Counted from the stretch's first letter, positions 36,070 through 44,446 are shown. The stretch: DNA of 64,000 nucleotides from Sporosarcina aquimarina (GCF_019748715.1 NZ_JACLBZ010000025.1:50041-114040); one strand, 5' to 3'. The notes: a model not told the origin generated them from the letters alone. Made by a program: numbers and translations.

Positions 36070-37320
36070 TTATAGATATGTTTGAATTGCATCCAGTAGG
36101 CTATACCCACCCAAGAAAGTAGCGATCAAGATAACTACTACACCTATAATATTAAGCAAGACGGAATTTCGCTTGTCTCCCAATAGTTTCTTATTATTCA
36201 TGATGACGAACAAAAAGATTGCTACTACAGGAAGCAAGATACCATTCAAGGCTTGAGCCATGAGCAAGACATCCATCGGACTGAAACCAATTGCGGAAGT
36301 AATGATACCGATAATGATAACGCTCGCGAATACCATTTTGAACTTTTTGTTTTTCATTCCGTTTTCCCATTTCATAACGCTGCTGATCGCGACTGCCGCA
36401 CCGAGAGGACTTGCAATTGCGGATGAAAACCCTGCGGCAAAAATCCCGATGGCAATGAAGACTTTAGCCCAAGAGCCGAATAATGGCTCCAATTGGTAGG
36501 AAAGGTCGGCTACACTGTTGACTTCCATTCCGTACATCGTCGTACCGGCTGTAATCAATACAGCTGCAGTAATCAAACCGCCTACACAGATTGAAATAAT
36601 CGTATCCCATCTAGCCTCTTTTAAATCGCTCGCCTGTGTCCAGCGTTCCTGTACCATCGAAGAGTGGATGAAGAAATTGTATGGAACAACTGTCGTTCCA
36701 ACCAGTGCGATGATCATGATGATGGAACCGGCAGGCATAGAAGGAACAAATGCCCCTGAAAATACTGCGCCAAGATCAGGCTTCACAACAATCATTGTTG
36801 TGATAAATGTCAGACTCATAATGACGACTAAGGTAATCATCAATTTTTCTATCAACTTATAACTGCCTGATAGTCCTAAGAACAAAATAGCCACGCCTAT
36901 GAAAGGGCTTACAACATTAGCTGGAATAGATGTCAGGGTAGAGATTCCTAGCGAAGTACCCATCAAATCCCCAGAAATGTATGCGGCGCACCCTACGCCG
37001 ATTGAAATGATGACCAGCCAAATCGATGCGAATTTCAGCAGCGGCTGTTTGAATTGATCGTGTATTGCTTCCCCGAGTCCCTTTTGGGTAATCACACCGA
37101 GACGTGCAGACATCTCTTGCAGAACAATGGTTGCGATGATGGAAAATACAACTGCCCATAAAATCGCATATCCAAATCCTGCTCCCGCCCTTGTTGCGGT
37201 TGTGACTGTACCGGGTCCGATGAATGAAGCTGTAATAATGGCTCCAGGCCCCATCGCTTTGATTTTAGCCAACAAGCCCTTTTTCTTAACTAGATTTGCA
37301 GATACCATATCAGCTGTCAT
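36070..37320 (-). CDS. Nramp-lineage transporter with non-canonical metal site
   Basis: A 416-residue protein with about 11 hydrophobic helices and clear Nramp-family layout. The helix-1 motif that in metal carriers reads DPGN is GPGT here (35-38), and the helix-6 motif MPH is VPY (212-214, in TTVVPYNFFIHSS). The Asp, Asn and Met metal ligands are therefore all missing. Such proteins probably carry something other than Mn/Fe; B. subtilis YcsG, next to 5-oxoprolinase genes, is another divergent Nramp relative. The minus-strand order is ureohydrolase, PAS regulator, this transporter, with short gaps, so an operon is likely. AGGGGGAA precedes the ATG. The substrate may be what the ureohydrolase cleaves. 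Confidence 0.85.
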   Translation of the reverse strand: MTADMVSANLVKKKGLLAKIKAMGPGAIITASFIGPGTVTTATRAGAGFGYAILWAVVFSIIATIVLQEMSARLGVITQKGLGEAIHDQFKQPLLKFASIWLVIISIGVGCAAYISGDLMGTSLGISTLTSIPANVVSPFIGVAILFLGLSGSYKLIEKLMITLVVIMSLTFITTMIVVKPDLGAVFSGAFVPSMPAGSIIMIIALVGTTVVPYNFFIHSSMVQERWTQASDLKEARWDTIISICVGGLITAAVLITAGTTMYGMEVNSVADLSYQLEPLFGSWAKVFIAIGIFAAGFSSAIASPLGAAVAISSVMKWENGMKNKKFKMVFASVIIIGIITSAIGFSPMDVLLMAQALNGILLPVVAIFLFVIMNNKKLLGDKRNSVLLNIIGVVVILIATFLGGYSLLDAIQTYL

Positions 37321-37369
37321 TTCTTTTTCCCCCTAATTCTTAACACACTATAAGTGAAGGAAAATATAC

Positions 37370-38005
37370 TTATTTTTCCTCAAGTGAGTTGTAAATCGTT
37401 TGTTTTGATACCCCTATTAATTCAGCAATCCGATCAGTCGATCCTTGTATGAGGAACATACCCTTGCTTTCCAAGTGGCGGACGAACTTAATTCGGTCTT
37501 TTCGTTTTAGATTATCAATGTCAATTCCAAGCTCCACAATCGTGCTTTTAGTAATTTGGTCAAATACTTCATCGATATGGGTAGCATAGGACTCATCAAA
37601 TTGTTGGTCCGAATTGTTCGTCTCTGGGAGGATCATTTCTCCTAATACTTGATGTAATCGGTTCATCTCCGTAATGTCCAAGTTGATGCCTAAGAATCCG
37701 ATGACTTCACCGCTCAGGTTTCGTATAAATACGATAGACGTCTTGATGATCTTACCTCTTGTTGTATTCGTTATGATGCCATTGAAGTCCTTAATGTCTT
37801 CAGGTTTCTTCTTCAGTTCCTTTAAAATAAATTCAGTAGTAGGAGCACCAAGGCTCCTTCCAGTGACATCGCCTTTTAAATAAATTAAAGAAGACTCCAC
37901 ATCTGTTATGTCGTGTATGACAATTTCACAATTGACATTGAAGATTCCATAGATTGCATCTGCCATTCGTATATATGCGTCAAAAAAATGATTGTTTTCT
38001 CTCAT
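37370..38005 (-). CDS. YheO-type PAS/HTH transcriptional regulator
   Basis: A 211-residue regulator with an N-terminal YheO-like PAS domain (about 8-120, with CEIVIHDI, LKGDVTGRSLGAPTTEF and GFLGINLDIT) and a C-terminal DNA-binding domain (about 155-210, with KRKDRIKFVRHLESKGMF and the helix-turn-helix IAELIGVSKQTIYNSLEE). It lies between the ureohydrolase and transporter genes on the minus strand and probably controls them. Relatives are often found beside amino-acid catabolic genes. Its ligand is unknown. The ATG is preceded by GAGGAGTG on the minus strand. Confidence 0.88.
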   Translation of the reverse strand: MRENNHFFDAYIRMADAIYGIFNVNCEIVIHDITDVESSLIYLKGDVTGRSLGAPTTEFILKELKKKPEDIKDFNGIITNTTRGKIIKTSIVFIRNLSGEVIGFLGINLDITEMNRLHQVLGEMILPETNNSDQQFDESYATHIDEVFDQITKSTIVELGIDIDNLKRKDRIKFVRHLESKGMFLIQGSTDRIAELIGVSKQTIYNSLEEK

Positions 38006-38125
38006 GGTAAATGAACACTCCTCAGTATAAATATCCTTTCTAGTTTCCTATAGATAAGGTGAAAAATCGAGCACTATTACTAAATATAGATATATTTACC
38101 TGAGGAGAATATGAAATTCCTTTAA

Positions 38126-39079
38126 TTACTGCTTGATATTCTGCTGATTGTGCAGAATGTTTCCTGCAAGTGCATACAAAATGAGAGTGGAAGCAAAGTG
38201 AGCAGATAGTTGATTAGGATCTTGCTGCGGATAAATTTCCACGAAATCCATTCCAATCACGCCTAATTTACAAATCTCGTGCACTAATGTCAGTAGTTCA
38301 TATGAAGTCAATCCATTTCCATCTACTGGTCCGCCTGGATTAAATGCAAAATCCAATACATCACTACAGATGGTCAGGTATACACAGTCGACATCCTTGG
38401 AAGCCATTGCATGAATTTCTTTTGCAAGTTCCTTTAAATCTTTATGCCCTCGGATATCATTGACAGTCAATGTCACCGCACCCGCAGCTTTTGCATTGCG
38501 TCCGCTTTGAGGTTCGTTACGCGGACCGTGAATTCCTGTGTGGATGATGCTCTCATTGCGTACGCCTTCCTGTTCGTAAAGTCGGGCGAATGGACTGCAG
38601 CGTGCATACTGATCGCCATTGTGTGAAGGCAAGTTGTCATAATGTGCATCTAAATGAATGATACCGACCTTTTTTCCTGTCTCTGTTATGGAGCGGACAA
38701 TCGGAAACGTGATGCCATGATCTCCACCTAAGCCAACGACGAATTTACCAGACTTCCACAGATCAGAAGTGAAGGAGGTAATTCGTTTCATTGTCTCATC
38801 GACATCTGCAGGCACAACATCAACATCTCCTACATCACCGAGTGTGACGTGTTCGAAAACGTCCATATCATTGATTTCTGGTAGATAACCAGAATATCTT
38901 GCAGAACATAAACGCATAACTTTTGGTCCTAGTTCACAACCCGTATAGTCGCCCCACGTCACAGCGCCTTCCCAAGGAACTCCATACACCAATACATCTA
39001 TATCCGAAAAGTCTTTTGTGGCCGAGATATTTTTTGCTCCTAACATACAAGGAGTATTTCCGTAAATTGTTTCAACCAT
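38126..39079 (-). CDS. Ureohydrolase (arginase/agmatinase) family protein with altered active site
   Basis: A 317-residue member of the arginase/agmatinase/formiminoglutamase fold. Four manganese ligands are present: H121 (GGDHGIT), D144, H146 and D148 (LDAHYD). The second Asp pair, normally DxD, reads C238-S-D240 (TICSDVLD), so one bridging Asp is Cys. The catalytic His of the usual SHG loop is replaced in YARCSPF (R160-C161). The frame extends to 39148, but AAAGGTGG on the minus strand supports the ATG at 39079. It could be a HutG-like formiminoglutamase given the hut operon nearby, but the changed site and its partnership with an unusual transporter suggest a different amidine or guanidino substrate. 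Confidence 0.83.
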   Translation of the reverse strand: MVETIYGNTPCMLGAKNISATKDFSDIDVLVYGVPWEGAVTWGDYTGCELGPKVMRLCSARYSGYLPEINDMDVFEHVTLGDVGDVDVVPADVDETMKRITSFTSDLWKSGKFVVGLGGDHGITFPIVRSITETGKKVGIIHLDAHYDNLPSHNGDQYARCSPFARLYEQEGVRNESIIHTGIHGPRNEPQSGRNAKAAGAVTLTVNDIRGHKDLKELAKEIHAMASKDVDCVYLTICSDVLDFAFNPGGPVDGNGLTSYELLTLVHEICKLGVIGMDFVEIYPQQDPNQLSAHFASTLILYALAGNILHNQQNIKQ

Positions 39080-39102
39080 TATTGCAACCACCTTTACTTT
39101 TT

Positions 39103-39138
39103 TTAAACTGTTTTTAATTATATTAAACTCATGTTTAA
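39103..39138. promoter_or_regulatory. TTAAAC/GTTTAA operator candidates before the ureohydrolase gene
   Basis: TTAAACTCATGTTTAA (39123-39138) is a perfect inverted repeat with a 4-base spacer. A related copy, TTAAACTGTTTTTAA, lies at 39103-39117. Both sit just upstream of the minus-strand ribosome binding site, a typical place for a repressor or activator such as the PAS regulator encoded downstream. Confidence 0.5.
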
Positions 39139-39207
39139 GAATTGTCAAATACTTTTAAAAAAAATAAAAACAAGATTTTTAAATCGGAACAAAAAATGAG
39201 CGAATAA

Positions 39208-39238
39208 AAAGGAGATCGATTTTCATCGAAACTCCTTT
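39208..39238 (-). terminator. Terminator of the LysR gene
   Basis: AAAGGAG (39208-39214) pairs with CTCCTTT (39232-39238), with an inner TCGAT/ATCGA stem. On the minus strand it is followed by TTTATTCG. Confidence 0.75.
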
Positions 39239-39246
39239 GTGTATTA

Positions 39247-40113
39247 TCAATATATCCAATTTTGAATACACTGAATTAACTTTTTAGCACCTGGAGATAC
39301 ATGTTTAAAAGAAGTGGCGGCAATGCCAATAGAACGTGAATAATTTCCCTCCAATGGAATTGCGCGAATGTTTTCAGGTAAGCGATATAATATCATTGAC
39401 GGCAAAATACTGATGCCAAGACCATTTTGCACCATAGAGATGATAGCTTGATCTTCTTCGATTTCATATTGAATAGGTGGAGTAATTTTATACTTTTTAA
39501 AGATTCTACTGACATCATTGTCAATAGTGGATTTAGGCATTATGAAACCTTCGTTTCGAAGTTGCTCATAATGAATCAGTTCATTGTGAAAGAGTGGATG
39601 TGTATCTGGGACAATGCAAAGCAACGGGTCTGTTATGATAGGGATTGTATCAAACGAGCTTGCAGTGGGGAGGGATAAAAAACCGAAGTCAATTTTTCCT
39701 TCTGAAATCCACTCTGTAATGTCATCATAGTTTCCTTCATATAGCTTAATCTTAATCAGTGGAAAATCTTCCGAGAACTTTTTAAGAATGAGGGGAATCC
39801 ATTGAATCGATACGCTTGGAAAAGTGCCGATTCGAACAATACCTGTCTCAATGCCATTAAATTCTGATGCCTTCTGAAGCATTTGCTCATTTAGCTTTAA
39901 CATACCTTGCATATATACGAGCATTTCACTGCCGTTTTCTGTTAGGCTTGTGCCCGATCGATTTCTAATTAACAATGTAAATCCAAAGTCGGCTTCTAGA
40001 CTTGCGATAGCATGACTTACGGCAGACTGTGTAAGTTTAAGTGTTTTTGCTGCTTTTGATAAACTTCCTAATTCCACGACAGTCCTGAAAATCTCGAATT
40101 TTATTAATGACAT
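39247..40113 (-). CDS. LysR-family transcriptional regulator
   Basis: A 288-residue LysR-type regulator with an N-terminal winged helix-turn-helix (FEIFRTVVELGSLSKAAKTL through TQSAVSHAIASLE) and a C-terminal periplasmic-binding-like effector domain from about residue 90. The frame opens at 40131, but AAGGTGAG on the minus strand makes the ATG at 40113 the start. It is divergent from the PLP lyase/ATC hydrolase/amidohydrolase genes and is expected to control them in response to a pathway compound. Confidence 0.92.
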   Translation of the reverse strand: MSLIKFEIFRTVVELGSLSKAAKTLKLTQSAVSHAIASLEADFGFTLLIRNRSGTSLTENGSEMLVYMQGMLKLNEQMLQKASEFNGIETGIVRIGTFPSVSIQWIPLILKKFSEDFPLIKIKLYEGNYDDITEWISEGKIDFGFLSLPTASSFDTIPIITDPLLCIVPDTHPLFHNELIHYEQLRNEGFIMPKSTIDNDVSRIFKKYKITPPIQYEIEEDQAIISMVQNGLGISILPSMILYRLPENIRAIPLEGNYSRSIGIAATSFKHVSPGAKKLIQCIQNWIY

Positions 40114-40170
40114 AACTCTCACCTTTCTCACACATGAATATAATTAATATATAACATTATAAACATTCAT

Positions 40171-40200
40171 TTGACTTATGTAAAAAATGAAAATTATAAT
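40171..40200 (+). promoter_or_regulatory. Sigma-A promoter of the PLP lyase operon
   Basis: TTGACT (40171-40176) and TATAAT (40195-40200) with an 18-base spacer lie 33 bases before the PLP lyase start at 40234. The promoter lies in the divergent region shared with the LysR gene, the usual target of LysR control. Confidence 0.7.
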
Positions 40201-40233
40201 AGAGAGAATAATAAAATGATTGGGGATATTATA

Positions 40234-41454
40234 ATGACTAGACAATGGGGAATTAGCACGGAGCTCATCCACGATCAACATACAACAGAAAGAAAAATAG
40301 GTGCTGTCGCTCAGCCGATTGTACCAGCTGTTGCTTACTCATTCGAAAATCATAAGATGGCGTCTGATACGGTATCTGGAAAAGAAGATGGTATTTATTA
40401 TGGCAGGTATGGCAATTGTACATTGCGTGCATTTGAAGAAAAAATGGCGGCACTCGAAAATGGGGAAGCAGCCCTTGGTCTGGGTTCGGGAATGGCGGCC
40501 ATATCATCCACGCTGTTTGGTGTATTACAAAACGGGGATCATCTGATTGTCACAAAAGATGTTTATGGAGGTACATATCACTTTTTAACGACATTGGCAC
40601 CGCGATGTGGGATATCGTTCAGTTTAGTGGATTGTACGGATATCGATTGTATCGTGAAGGCAATTCAGCCAAATACAAAAGCAGTCTATATTGAAACGCC
40701 ATCCAATCCATTGCTTACGATTTTGGATATTAAAGCAATTGCGCAAGTGACTAAACAATATGATCTTCCGCTCATCGTAGACAATACGTTCATGTCGCCA
40801 TGTTTGCAAAAACCGTTGGAATTAGGCGCGGACATCGTAATTCATAGTGCAACAAAATACTTGAATGGTCACGGAGATGTTATGGCCGGCGTAATTGTTG
40901 CAGATGCAAAATTTATTCATTTTATACGCCAACAAATTATGGGCGATCTTGGACAAGTATTAAGTGCGTGGGATGCATTTTTGATTTTAAGGGGGCTGAA
41001 AACACTTGGGTTAAGAATGGAACGTCATTGTAGTAATGCCCACAAGATCGCGACATTCCTGGAAAATCATCCACTAGTGGAAAAGGTATATTATCCAGGA
41101 TTGAAATCCCATCCGCAATATGAAATCGCTGATCGGCAAATGAAGGGGATGGGCGGCATCGTGTCGTTTGAAATGAAAGGCGGAAGTGCGACGGCGACGG
41201 CTTTTATAGATGCTTTGAAATTGTCGATGATATCCTTTAGTCTCGGTGATCCGGAAACGCTCGTTCAGCACCCGGCGACGATGACGCATTCATCGTTGCC
41301 TGAAACGGAACGGCTTGCTGCTGGTATTACAGATGGTCTCATCCGACTATCAGCAGGGCTTGAAGATATTGAAGACATCGTTGCTGATTTGGAGCAGGCT
41401 TTTGATAAGGTAAATGAATTAAGTAAACGAAACGGAGTGGGTACACATGCGTGA
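40234..41454 (+). CDS. Cys/Met-metabolism PLP lyase (methionine gamma-lyase / cystathionine lyase type)
   Basis: A 406-residue PLP enzyme of the trans-sulfuration family. PLP-site residues are Y56 and R58 (YYGRYGN), Y111 (DVYGGTYHF), D183 (VDNTF) and Schiff-base lysine K208 (HSATKYLNGHGD). The Cys that follows YG in classical methionine gamma-lyases is Gly here, so cysteine or homocysteine desulfhydrase, or cystathionine lyase activity, is equally possible. The frame is open from a TTG at 40171, but that lies in the promoter; TGGGGAT 7 bases before the ATG at 40234 supports this start. Coupled to an ATC-hydrolase-like gene, it may break down L-cysteine released by the pathway. Confidence 0.88.
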   Translation: MTRQWGISTELIHDQHTTERKIGAVAQPIVPAVAYSFENHKMASDTVSGKEDGIYYGRYGNCTLRAFEEKMAALENGEAALGLGSGMAAISSTLFGVLQNGDHLIVTKDVYGGTYHFLTTLAPRCGISFSLVDCTDIDCIVKAIQPNTKAVYIETPSNPLLTILDIKAIAQVTKQYDLPLIVDNTFMSPCLQKPLELGADIVIHSATKYLNGHGDVMAGVIVADAKFIHFIRQQIMGDLGQVLSAWDAFLILRGLKTLGLRMERHCSNAHKIATFLENHPLVEKVYYPGLKSHPQYEIADRQMKGMGGIVSFEMKGGSATATAFIDALKLSMISFSLGDPETLVQHPATMTHSSLPETERLAAGITDGLIRLSAGLEDIEDIVADLEQAFDKVNELSKRNGVGTHA

Positions 41455-42202
41455 AGTAAAAGATTTGGAACCAGTATCAATGTATACAATCACGGCTAAG
41501 TTAATGAATCATACAGTGGATATTGTCACGGACAGGTTTGGAGAAGAAGGAAAACGTATGATGCAGGCAGGCGTTCAAAATGTAGTGGATGAACAACAAG
41601 CCGAAGGAAATGGACAGTTAACCGGGCAGGCGCTATTTTCATTTGATAAGCTATTTGACGATGAAAAAATCAAAGAAACATTCCAGTCCTACAATAAAGC
41701 GCAACAGTCAGCGGGGCAAGAACCCCATACAATGTTTGCGGTAATGGCAAAATTATTTGCGCATATCGCAAAGTCCGTAGTGGAACGATTCGGCAAAGAA
41801 GAAGGGGAACGGGCGATGATGGATAGTGTCGGTGCTTTCGGCGAAGAACGCGGTCGCGATATTGCCCGTCGTGCTGCTGCTGTCGGGAAGCCAAATACGA
41901 TGGATAATTATTTATCTAATTATGACATGGGTCGCAGTGAACTGTTTGAGTATGAAACCCTTTTTCATCCAACCGAAATTGAACAGACGTTTACAAAATG
42001 TGCGTTTGCAGAGCAATGGAAAAAAGACGGGATGGAGGACTACGGAATCCTATACTGCCATATGATCGACCCTTCGATTGCTAGGGGATTTAATCCGAAC
42101 TTTGAAGTGATACATGATCAATATGTTTTAAAAGAAGGTGTCTGTCACTTTCAGTTCCAAATGAAAGATGAAGAGAAAAGTGATAGAGGGTTTTCCAAAT
42201 GA
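41447..42202 (+). CDS. L-2-amino-thiazoline-4-carboxylate hydrolase family protein
   Basis: A 251-residue protein that I recognise as an ATC-hydrolase-family member. Landmarks are ERGRDIARRAAAVGKPNTMDNYL near 131-153 and the C-terminal block CHMIDPSIARGFNPNFEV followed by KEGVCHFQFQMK. In Pseudomonas the enzyme opens L-2-amino-thiazoline-4-carboxylate to N-carbamoyl-L-cysteine. The ATG overlaps the last 8 bases of the PLP lyase, and its own last bases overlap the amidohydrolase start, so the three are translationally coupled. An N-carbamoyl amidohydrolase as neighbour matches the known second step. Other cyclic substrates are possible. Confidence 0.82.
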   Translation: MREVKDLEPVSMYTITAKLMNHTVDIVTDRFGEEGKRMMQAGVQNVVDEQQAEGNGQLTGQALFSFDKLFDDEKIKETFQSYNKAQQSAGQEPHTMFAVMAKLFAHIAKSVVERFGKEEGERAMMDSVGAFGEERGRDIARRAAAVGKPNTMDNYLSNYDMGRSELFEYETLFHPTEIEQTFTKCAFAEQWKKDGMEDYGILYCHMIDPSIARGFNPNFEVIHDQYVLKEGVCHFQFQMKDEEKSDRGFSK

Positions 42203-43428
42203 TTAATAAACAACGTCTCTGGGCTCGATTAATGGAACTAAGTGGCATTGGAAAGCAAGAAAGTGGAGGCGTCACTCGCTTTTCTTTTACGAGAGAAGAA
42301 CGCGAAGCAAAAGCGTTGGTCTCTTCATACATGACAGAAGCAGGCATGACAGTTAGAGAAGATGCTGTAGGAAACTTGATCGGTAAGAAAGAAGGTCGGC
42401 AAAAAAATGCGCCAGCTGTTCTGATGGGTTCCCATATCGACACAGTTCTGAACGGCGGTATGTTTGACGGGGCTCTAGGTGTGATTGCAGGCATCGAAGT
42501 AGTTCATGCGATGAGCGAAAGAGATATACAACCTGACCATCCGATTGAAGTGATCGCTTTTACGGATGAAGAAGGAAGTCGTTTTGGTTTCGGTATGATC
42601 GGCAGCCGGGCGATTGCTGGTACGTTGACTGACAAGGACCTAGAGCAACGTGATGAAAATGGGATAACGATTGCAGAAGCGATGGAGGAATCGGGTCTTG
42701 ATCCTAAACTGGTGGCAGACGCCGCGAAAGATCCAGCTGACGTAAAAGCATATGTGGAACTGCATATCGAGCAGGGGCGAGTGCTTGAGAATCATGGTCT
42801 CGCGGCAGGGACCGTTTCCGGGATCGCGGGCCCGCTTTGGATGAAATGGACGATTACTGGAGAAGCTGGACACGCGGGTGCAACACCGATGAATATGCGG
42901 AAAGATCCCTTAATGGCTGCTTCAGAAATCATGCAGTTTATAGAAGGAGAAGCAAAAAAGTACCCGAATCTTGTAGCGACAATTGGACGAATTGCCGTGA
43001 AGCCAGGCGGTGTTAATGTAATTCCTTCCGAAGCGACTTTTACGCTTGATCTTCGGGATATCGATGAAGAAATAAGACAGCAGGCTGAGGAAAAGATGGT
43101 TGCTCACGCGCAACAAGTTTGCCGCGACCGAGGAGTAGAGATCGAATTTGAAACGTTGCAAAGGGTCACACCGGTTCCATGCTCTGCAGTCATTCGGCAG
43201 ACGATACAAGCAGCTTGCCTAAAACTGGGCTTGAAATCTTTCGAGCTTCCAAGTGGTGCGGGACATGATGGGATGCAATTTAAGGACTTCTGTCCGATCG
43301 GCATGGTTTTTGTCCGTTCTCAAAACGGCATTAGCCATAATCCAGAGGAATGGAGTACTAAGGAAGATTGCGGGAAAGGCACGGAAGTTTTGTATGAGAC
43401 GGTATTGTCGCTGGTAAGCGAAGTATGA
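42199..43428 (+). CDS. M20-family N-carbamoyl-L-amino-acid hydrolase / allantoate amidohydrolase type
   Basis: A 409-residue metal-dependent amidohydrolase of the HyuC/AllC branch of M20. Metal and catalytic residues are H79 (GSHIDTV), D90 (FDGALGV), E124-E125 (TDEEGSRF) and H189 (ELHIEQG); GHAGATPM and the C-terminal GAGHDG and ISHNPEEW are family hallmarks. It overlaps the ATC-hydrolase gene by 4 bases (ATGA). Context suggests N-carbamoyl-L-cysteine as substrate, giving L-cysteine, CO2 and ammonia. Allantoate or other N-carbamoyl amino acids cannot be excluded. Confidence 0.88.
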   Translation: MINKQRLWARLMELSGIGKQESGGVTRFSFTREEREAKALVSSYMTEAGMTVREDAVGNLIGKKEGRQKNAPAVLMGSHIDTVLNGGMFDGALGVIAGIEVVHAMSERDIQPDHPIEVIAFTDEEGSRFGFGMIGSRAIAGTLTDKDLEQRDENGITIAEAMEESGLDPKLVADAAKDPADVKAYVELHIEQGRVLENHGLAAGTVSGIAGPLWMKWTITGEAGHAGATPMNMRKDPLMAASEIMQFIEGEAKKYPNLVATIGRIAVKPGGVNVIPSEATFTLDLRDIDEEIRQQAEEKMVAHAQQVCRDRGVEIEFETLQRVTPVPCSAVIRQTIQAACLKLGLKSFELPSGAGHDGMQFKDFCPIGMVFVRSQNGISHNPEEWSTKEDCGKGTEVLYETVLSLVSEV

Positions 43429-43449
43429 AAAAAAGAGATGTCTAATGTG

Positions 43450-43536
43450 TTGATGTTTTTGCAAGTAGGATAGATATTGTAGTGTGAATTTTTGAATAGC
43501 GCAGGCAATACGAATTCATGTCGTGTTGCCTTTTTT
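43450..43536 (+). promoter_or_regulatory. Degenerate promoter/operator module followed by an intrinsic terminator
   Basis: TTGATG (43450-43455) and TATTGT (43475-43480) are followed, 41 bases from the -35 start, by an operator-like TTTGAATAGCGCAGGCAAT (43491-43509). The stem GGCAATACGA/TCGTGTTGCC (43504-43513, 43521-43530) with a T6 tail follows at once. The same arrangement recurs at 58486-58572. The hairpin also serves as terminator for the upstream amidohydrolase operon. Confidence 0.6.
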
Positions 43537-43801
43537 GGTACTTATATTTAGTTATGCGGGTAGTATTAGTGTGATTTTAAGGAGAACCAGATCCCCTCTA
43601 AATTCAAAAATATTTTGGGTGCTACCTCTTGATATGGCGAACAAAGTAGAGTCGCAAATCGTGACGCTTAAGGAAATTGGATGACTTCCTTCCGGCTATA
43701 GCGTAAATAAACTCTAACCCCCTGTATCAGTACATAACTAATCTAGGTATAGTTATGTACAAAAAGGACAAGATGACCGGGTTAGATAGTTGATAAGTAT
43801 A
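43537..43801. other. Gene-free stretch
   Basis: No open gene. One short frame around 43624-43686 reads LPLDMANKVESQIVTLKEIG then stops, and could be a relic of a lost gene, but the evidence is too thin to name it. Confidence 0.35.
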
Positions 43802-43861
43802 TTGACAATTCGGAAATTAGGTTATATTGTGTAATACAAGTTCTTGTATGGTACATGCAAG
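43802..43861 (+). promoter_or_regulatory. Promoter and GntR-type operator, copy 1
   Basis: TTGACA (43802-43807) and TATTGT (43825-43830), spacer 17, are followed by the imperfect palindrome CTTGTATGGTACATGCAAG (43843-43861), which covers the expected start-site region. It precedes the carboxymuconolactone-decarboxylase-like gene. The operator is shared with sites at 46670, 48485 and 55451. Confidence 0.75.
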
Positions 43862-44004
43862 ATAATCTTTATTTTAATTAGTCAATGAAAGTGTATGGGC
43901 TTCATCTAAAGAGCTAGTTACTATTGAAAAGTATCTGAAATATTTTTAGCTTTTTGAGTATGAATTCTAAGGTGAAATTTAATTTTTAGAAAGGTGTGCT
44001 GAAA

Positions 44005-44394
44005 ATGGGGAGAGAACTATTTGAAAAGGGCTTGAAAGTAAGAAAAGAAGTGTTGGGGGAGGAGTATGTCAATAAGTCAATAGAGTCTGCTACAGATTTT
44101 AATAAAGAACTGCAACAACTGGTAACGGAGTATTGTTGGGGAGAGGTTTGGACGCGGGAAGGCTTGCCTAGAAAGACCAGAAGCATTATTAATATTGCAA
44201 TGTTAACGGCACTTAATAGACCTCATGAATTAAGACTTCATATAAAAGGTGCATTAAATAATGGCGTTACTGAAGAAGAGATTAAGGAAGTGTTGTTGCA
44301 GACAGCAATTTATTGTGGAGTTCCTGCTGCGATCGATAGTTTTAGAAATGCAAAGGAAATTATTGAAGAGTATAAGAGTGGAAAAGAAGTTTGA
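44005..44394 (+). CDS. Carboxymuconolactone decarboxylase family protein (PcaC-like)
   Basis: A 129-residue AhpD/PcaC-family protein resembling 4-carboxymuconolactone decarboxylase along its full length, with WGEVWTREGLPRKTRSIINIA near 50-70, LNRPHELRLHIKGALNNGV near 75-93, and TEEEIKEVLLQTAIYCGVPA near 94-113. No CxxC redox pair is present, so an AhpD-type peroxidase is unlikely. The ATG at 44005 follows AAAGGTG. It is monocistronic, under operator copy 1. No other protocatechuate genes are nearby, so it probably acts on a lactone or related intermediate of the adjacent ring-cleavage-like pathway. Confidence 0.87.
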   Translation: MGRELFEKGLKVRKEVLGEEYVNKSIESATDFNKELQQLVTEYCWGEVWTREGLPRKTRSIINIAMLTALNRPHELRLHIKGALNNGVTEEEIKEVLLQTAIYCGVPAAIDSFRNAKEIIEEYKSGKEV

Positions 44395-44446
44395 GGGTTT
44401 TTAAACAAACCCATAGATGCTCTACACAGTAAAATAGGATGTAAAG

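Noticed and set aside
38126..39079. Naming the ureohydrolase hutG
   Set aside because: It is near the hut operon but on the other strand in its own operon, and two active-site positions differ from standard ureohydrolases, so the symbol would overstate the evidence.
43610..43700. Possible remnant of a transposase gene
   Set aside because: Only about 20 codons look protein-like, with a stop and no inverted repeats or target duplication; not enough to call a mobile element.
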